Assembly: GCA_028281535.1 (NCBI GenBank)
Contig: JANQJS010000052.1
Location: forward strand, 1 to 42,883
DNA from: Sedimentisphaerales bacterium
Lineage (GTDB): Bacteria > Planctomycetota > Phycisphaerae > Sedimentisphaerales > SM23-30
Direction of reading: 5' to 3'
DNA: 42,883 nucleotides
The position numbers were made by a program, and so were the translations under genes. The notes beneath the pieces are model-generated. The model did no database searches and was not told where the DNA came from. It worked only from the letters and a program-made list of their open reading frames with translations. Shown one piece after another: positions 40,757-42,883 of the stretch (the first letter of the stretch is position 1; each line of letters begins with the position of its first letter).

Positions 40757-42445
40757 ATGTGTAATATTCTAGAAGCGTTAGGAAAAGGTCTACAAACAAG
40801 CTTAATGGAAACGCTATTGCCTCGCTGTGGCGTACTAGGGTTTGCCGAAGAAGAACAACTGATCGGCCTGATCCAAAAATCCCCAAATGATTTAGCTTAT
40901 AAACTACGATTGGGTGTCCACCTGGCCCTAATTGGCTCTAGCGAATCAGCAGAGAAAACCTTCCAGGAAATCATTAAACTAGACCCCCACCATCTCGATA
41001 CTCACCTGGCATGGGCTGCGATGTATAGCTCTGATGGCCAGCTAAAGAAAGCCATGGAACTGCTTAAAAAAGCACTACAATACCATGGAAGTAACTCACG
41101 GCTACTATTTGCTTTGGGATATTGCTGCGAACGACAAAATAAAACCCCCAAAGCGATAGAATATTACGAGCAGGCAAAACAAGGTAAACCATTTATGTTG
41201 GCCCCCCTATACCGCCTGGGAGCTATCCACATAAAAGAAAACAAAATCGACAAAGCGATTGAGCAGTATAAAACCTTGCAAAAAGACCGCCCGGAAGAAG
41301 TATGGAACTATCTCATACTAGGTCAATTATATATGCATCAGGAAAAATTCTCAGAGGCGTCTGATATTTTTGAACGTGCCTTGACGATCGAACCAGACAA
41401 TTTTGAAATGCATGATGACTATATCGAACAGCTTATTGAATCTGAAGATTATTATCAAGCAATTGATGAAATCAAAAAGATCATGCAAAAACAGGGTGAA
41501 TTTGCTGACACGTTTGTTCGCATGGCAGATATCTACACGCATTTAAATGACGATGCCAGCGCCGTCGAAAACTATGAAAAAGCCATCGAACTGCATCCAA
41601 ACTACCTGGAAGCAGTTGTTAAACTCGGCACACAACATTTGCGTATGGGACGCTTTTACGAAGCAGCCTCGCAATTGAATCTGGGCGTCCAGATAAATGA
41701 CCAATTGATCATGACCTATACAGGTCTGGCCTTAGCACAATTTGGTAACGATCAACCAGATCTAGGGTCAGATACATTGGATTTGGCTCAGGCTCTTGAA
41801 CCAAATACAAACTTACTTTTTGCTGAAGTCGCTCGATTACAACTCAAGATTGCTATGACAAAAAATTTCGAATTTGAAGAATGCGATACTTTAGCATTAG
41901 ATAAAATTGATGATCAGGAACGCGACAAACTATTAGCAACACAAATTGAACGTCATCGCGAATCATTGATGGAAAACCCCAATAATGCCGACCTGCATTA
42001 CCGCTATGGTTTACTGCAACGTGGGAAAAATCGCATTGATGAAGCGATCCGGCACTTTCAATCCAGCCTGGATATAAACCCAACCTACTATAAACCAAAA
42101 TTAAAATTGGCATTAGCCCTACGCGAAAATCGTGAACATGCTAAAGCCATTGAACATCTTAAGGAATCTTTTTCTTTGAAATCTGATTATATCAACCTAC
42201 ATTATAAATTAGGATTAATGTACTGCGATCGAATTCAATTTGAACTCGTCCTGGAACATTTTAAATTTGATAAAACAGATTTCAAAATGAGTAATCTTCA
42301 AGACAATGTTTCACTGGCATTGCAGAATATGGGGCTGGTGGATCGCGTTGCCGCAACATGGCAAGCAGTATGTGAACTCGACCCAGAAAGTTCTATGGCA
42401 TACGCCTCACAACGTTCTGTAACACAACTGAAATACGTGCAATAA
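40757..42445 (+). CDS. Tetratricopeptide repeat protein
   Basis: A 562-residue soluble protein made almost entirely of TPR units from about residue 35 to 555. Clear examples include LAYKLRLGVHLALIGSSESA, WNYLILGQLYMHQEKFSEAS and LHYRYGLLQRGKNRIDEAI. There is no signal peptide or membrane helix. TPR arrays are protein-binding scaffolds; a partner cannot be deduced. GGAGACGGAGAAACC precedes the ATG, and a strong terminator follows at 42481-42521. It lies 351 nt after mcsB and is probably a separate unit. Confidence 0.88.
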   Translation: MCNILEALGKGLQTSLMETLLPRCGVLGFAEEEQLIGLIQKSPNDLAYKLRLGVHLALIGSSESAEKTFQEIIKLDPHHLDTHLAWAAMYSSDGQLKKAMELLKKALQYHGSNSRLLFALGYCCERQNKTPKAIEYYEQAKQGKPFMLAPLYRLGAIHIKENKIDKAIEQYKTLQKDRPEEVWNYLILGQLYMHQEKFSEASDIFERALTIEPDNFEMHDDYIEQLIESEDYYQAIDEIKKIMQKQGEFADTFVRMADIYTHLNDDASAVENYEKAIELHPNYLEAVVKLGTQHLRMGRFYEAASQLNLGVQINDQLIMTYTGLALAQFGNDQPDLGSDTLDLAQALEPNTNLLFAEVARLQLKIAMTKNFEFEECDTLALDKIDDQERDKLLATQIERHRESLMENPNNADLHYRYGLLQRGKNRIDEAIRHFQSSLDINPTYYKPKLKLALALRENREHAKAIEHLKESFSLKSDYINLHYKLGLMYCDRIQFELVLEHFKFDKTDFKMSNLQDNVSLALQNMGLVDRVAATWQAVCELDPESSMAYASQRSVTQLKYVQ

Positions 42446-42480
42446 CTTTAGATTACAATATATAAAGCAACCATTTCCCG

Positions 42481-42521
42481 AAGACCCTGGTACAAAATAG
42501 TATCAGGGTCTTTTTATTTTG
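42481..42521 (+). terminator. Strong intrinsic terminator of the TPR gene
   Basis: Arms 42481-42493 and 42500-42512 form a 13-bp stem (core AAGACCCTG/CAGGGTCTT, one G-U pair) with a 6-nt loop, followed by TTTTTATTTT. It lies 35 nt past the stop and acts only on the plus strand, because no T run follows on the other strand. Confidence 0.85.
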
Positions 42522-42542
42522 CACAGAGTCAATAGTTCTTGA

Positions 42543-42883
42543 TCAAGAACATAAATCTTGAGAGTGCTTTACAATAATTTCGACTTGATCACCTACCGGT
42601 TTCCAATGATTTGGGTTTGACTCTAAAAAGAACACGTTTGTTGGTATTAGAGCCCCAGCAAGATGCGAAATACCAGAATCATTTCCATAGTATCCACTAC
42701 TAACACTTAGAATATCCGCTATTTCCTCAATTGAAATATCATTTAGTACGGTTGCCACGGCATGACACATTGATATTTTTTTTGCATCCCAACGCTCGAT
42801 TTCAGTGGGACCAAGGATGAAAAAAGGGCAACACCCCTCTCTTTGAAGCTTGACAGCTAAATCAAGAAATTTATTCAATGGCC
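42543..42883 (-). CDS. Heptosyltransferase-like GT9 glycosyltransferase, C-terminal fragment
   Basis: The frame is open from the right window edge to a stop at 42543, giving about 113 C-terminal residues. The block GYYGNDSGISHLAGALIPTN is the GT9 signature (donor-binding GNDSG then H-LA), and the ending ESNPNHWKPVG is typical of ADP-heptose:LPS heptosyltransferases. The N-terminal acceptor domain lies outside the window. The TTG at 42878 is an internal leucine codon, not a start. The role is presumably in outer-membrane or surface glycan assembly. Confidence 0.75.
   Translation of the reverse strand, partial: PLNKFLDLAVKLQREGCCPFFILGPTEIERWDAKKISMCHAVATVLNDISIEEIADILSVSSGYYGNDSGISHLAGALIPTNVFFLESNPNHWKPVGDQVEIIVKHSQDLCS

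Noticed and set aside
1..42883. CRISPR arrays, prophage, toxin-antitoxin or restriction systems
   Set aside because: Looked for on both strands. There are no regularly spaced repeats, integrase, transposase, phage structural genes or known defence gene sets.

Overview
The window looks like a chromosomal segment of a moderately AT-rich planctomycete, most likely of the Phycisphaerae type. This is inferred from gene content: ECF sigma factors paired with FecR anti-sigma proteins that carry LamG ectodomains, a very large GLUG-repeat surface protein and a subtilase that both end in dockerin-like repeats, a long-form RNase HII, McsA/McsB, and a topoisomerase VI A subunit among ordinary housekeeping genes. 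No rRNA, tRNA, CRISPR array or insertion sequence was seen.

Region 1 (1-12595, all minus strand) is the most unusual part. It holds two tandem copies of one three-gene module: ECF sigma factor -> membrane FecR/LamG anti-sigma -> very large secreted copper radical oxidase. Both oxidases keep every residue of the galactose oxidase/glyoxal oxidase radical-copper site (Cys, Tyr, Tyr-His, His). The C-terminal halves differ completely. Copy 1 (1-3061, running off the left edge) has fibronectin-III-like domains and a type-1 copper (cupredoxin) domain. Copy 2 (6435-10061) has five PASTA domains interrupted by an F5/8-type C domain, plus a C-terminal domain of unknown function. The two oxidase leaders share a TG-repeat tract and the same Shine-Dalgarno element. 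I read the region as two diverged, self-regulated cell-surface oxidation systems.

Region 2 (12890-22513) is mostly housekeeping: an HDOD protein, pepA, folE, a lipoprotein SGNH hydrolase, an RNase HII-like gene, and a tight purC operon. That operon also encodes a MazG-like pyrophosphohydrolase, a one-domain voltage-gated cation channel with a Ca-channel-like filter (TLEDWTD) and a 91-residue unknown. It is followed by a topoisomerase VI A-subunit gene. A REP-like hairpin family surrounds the SGNH gene.

Region 3 (22526-34848) holds a polytopic membrane protein and a family 2 glycosyltransferase, probably in one operon with top6A. Facing them on the minus strand are an EF-G2-type GTPase with Tyr in place of the catalytic His, a ferritin-like protein, the GLUG surface protein, a cyclase-family hydrolase and a transhydrogenase-like flavoprotein.

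Region 4 (35147-42883) is mostly plus strand: a dockerin-bearing subtilase with a non-canonical acid residue, aroA (probably transcribed leaderless), coaD, mcsA-mcsB under a good sigma-70-type promoter, and a TPR protein ending in a strong terminator. The C-terminal end of a GT9 heptosyltransferase-like gene enters from the right edge on the minus strand.
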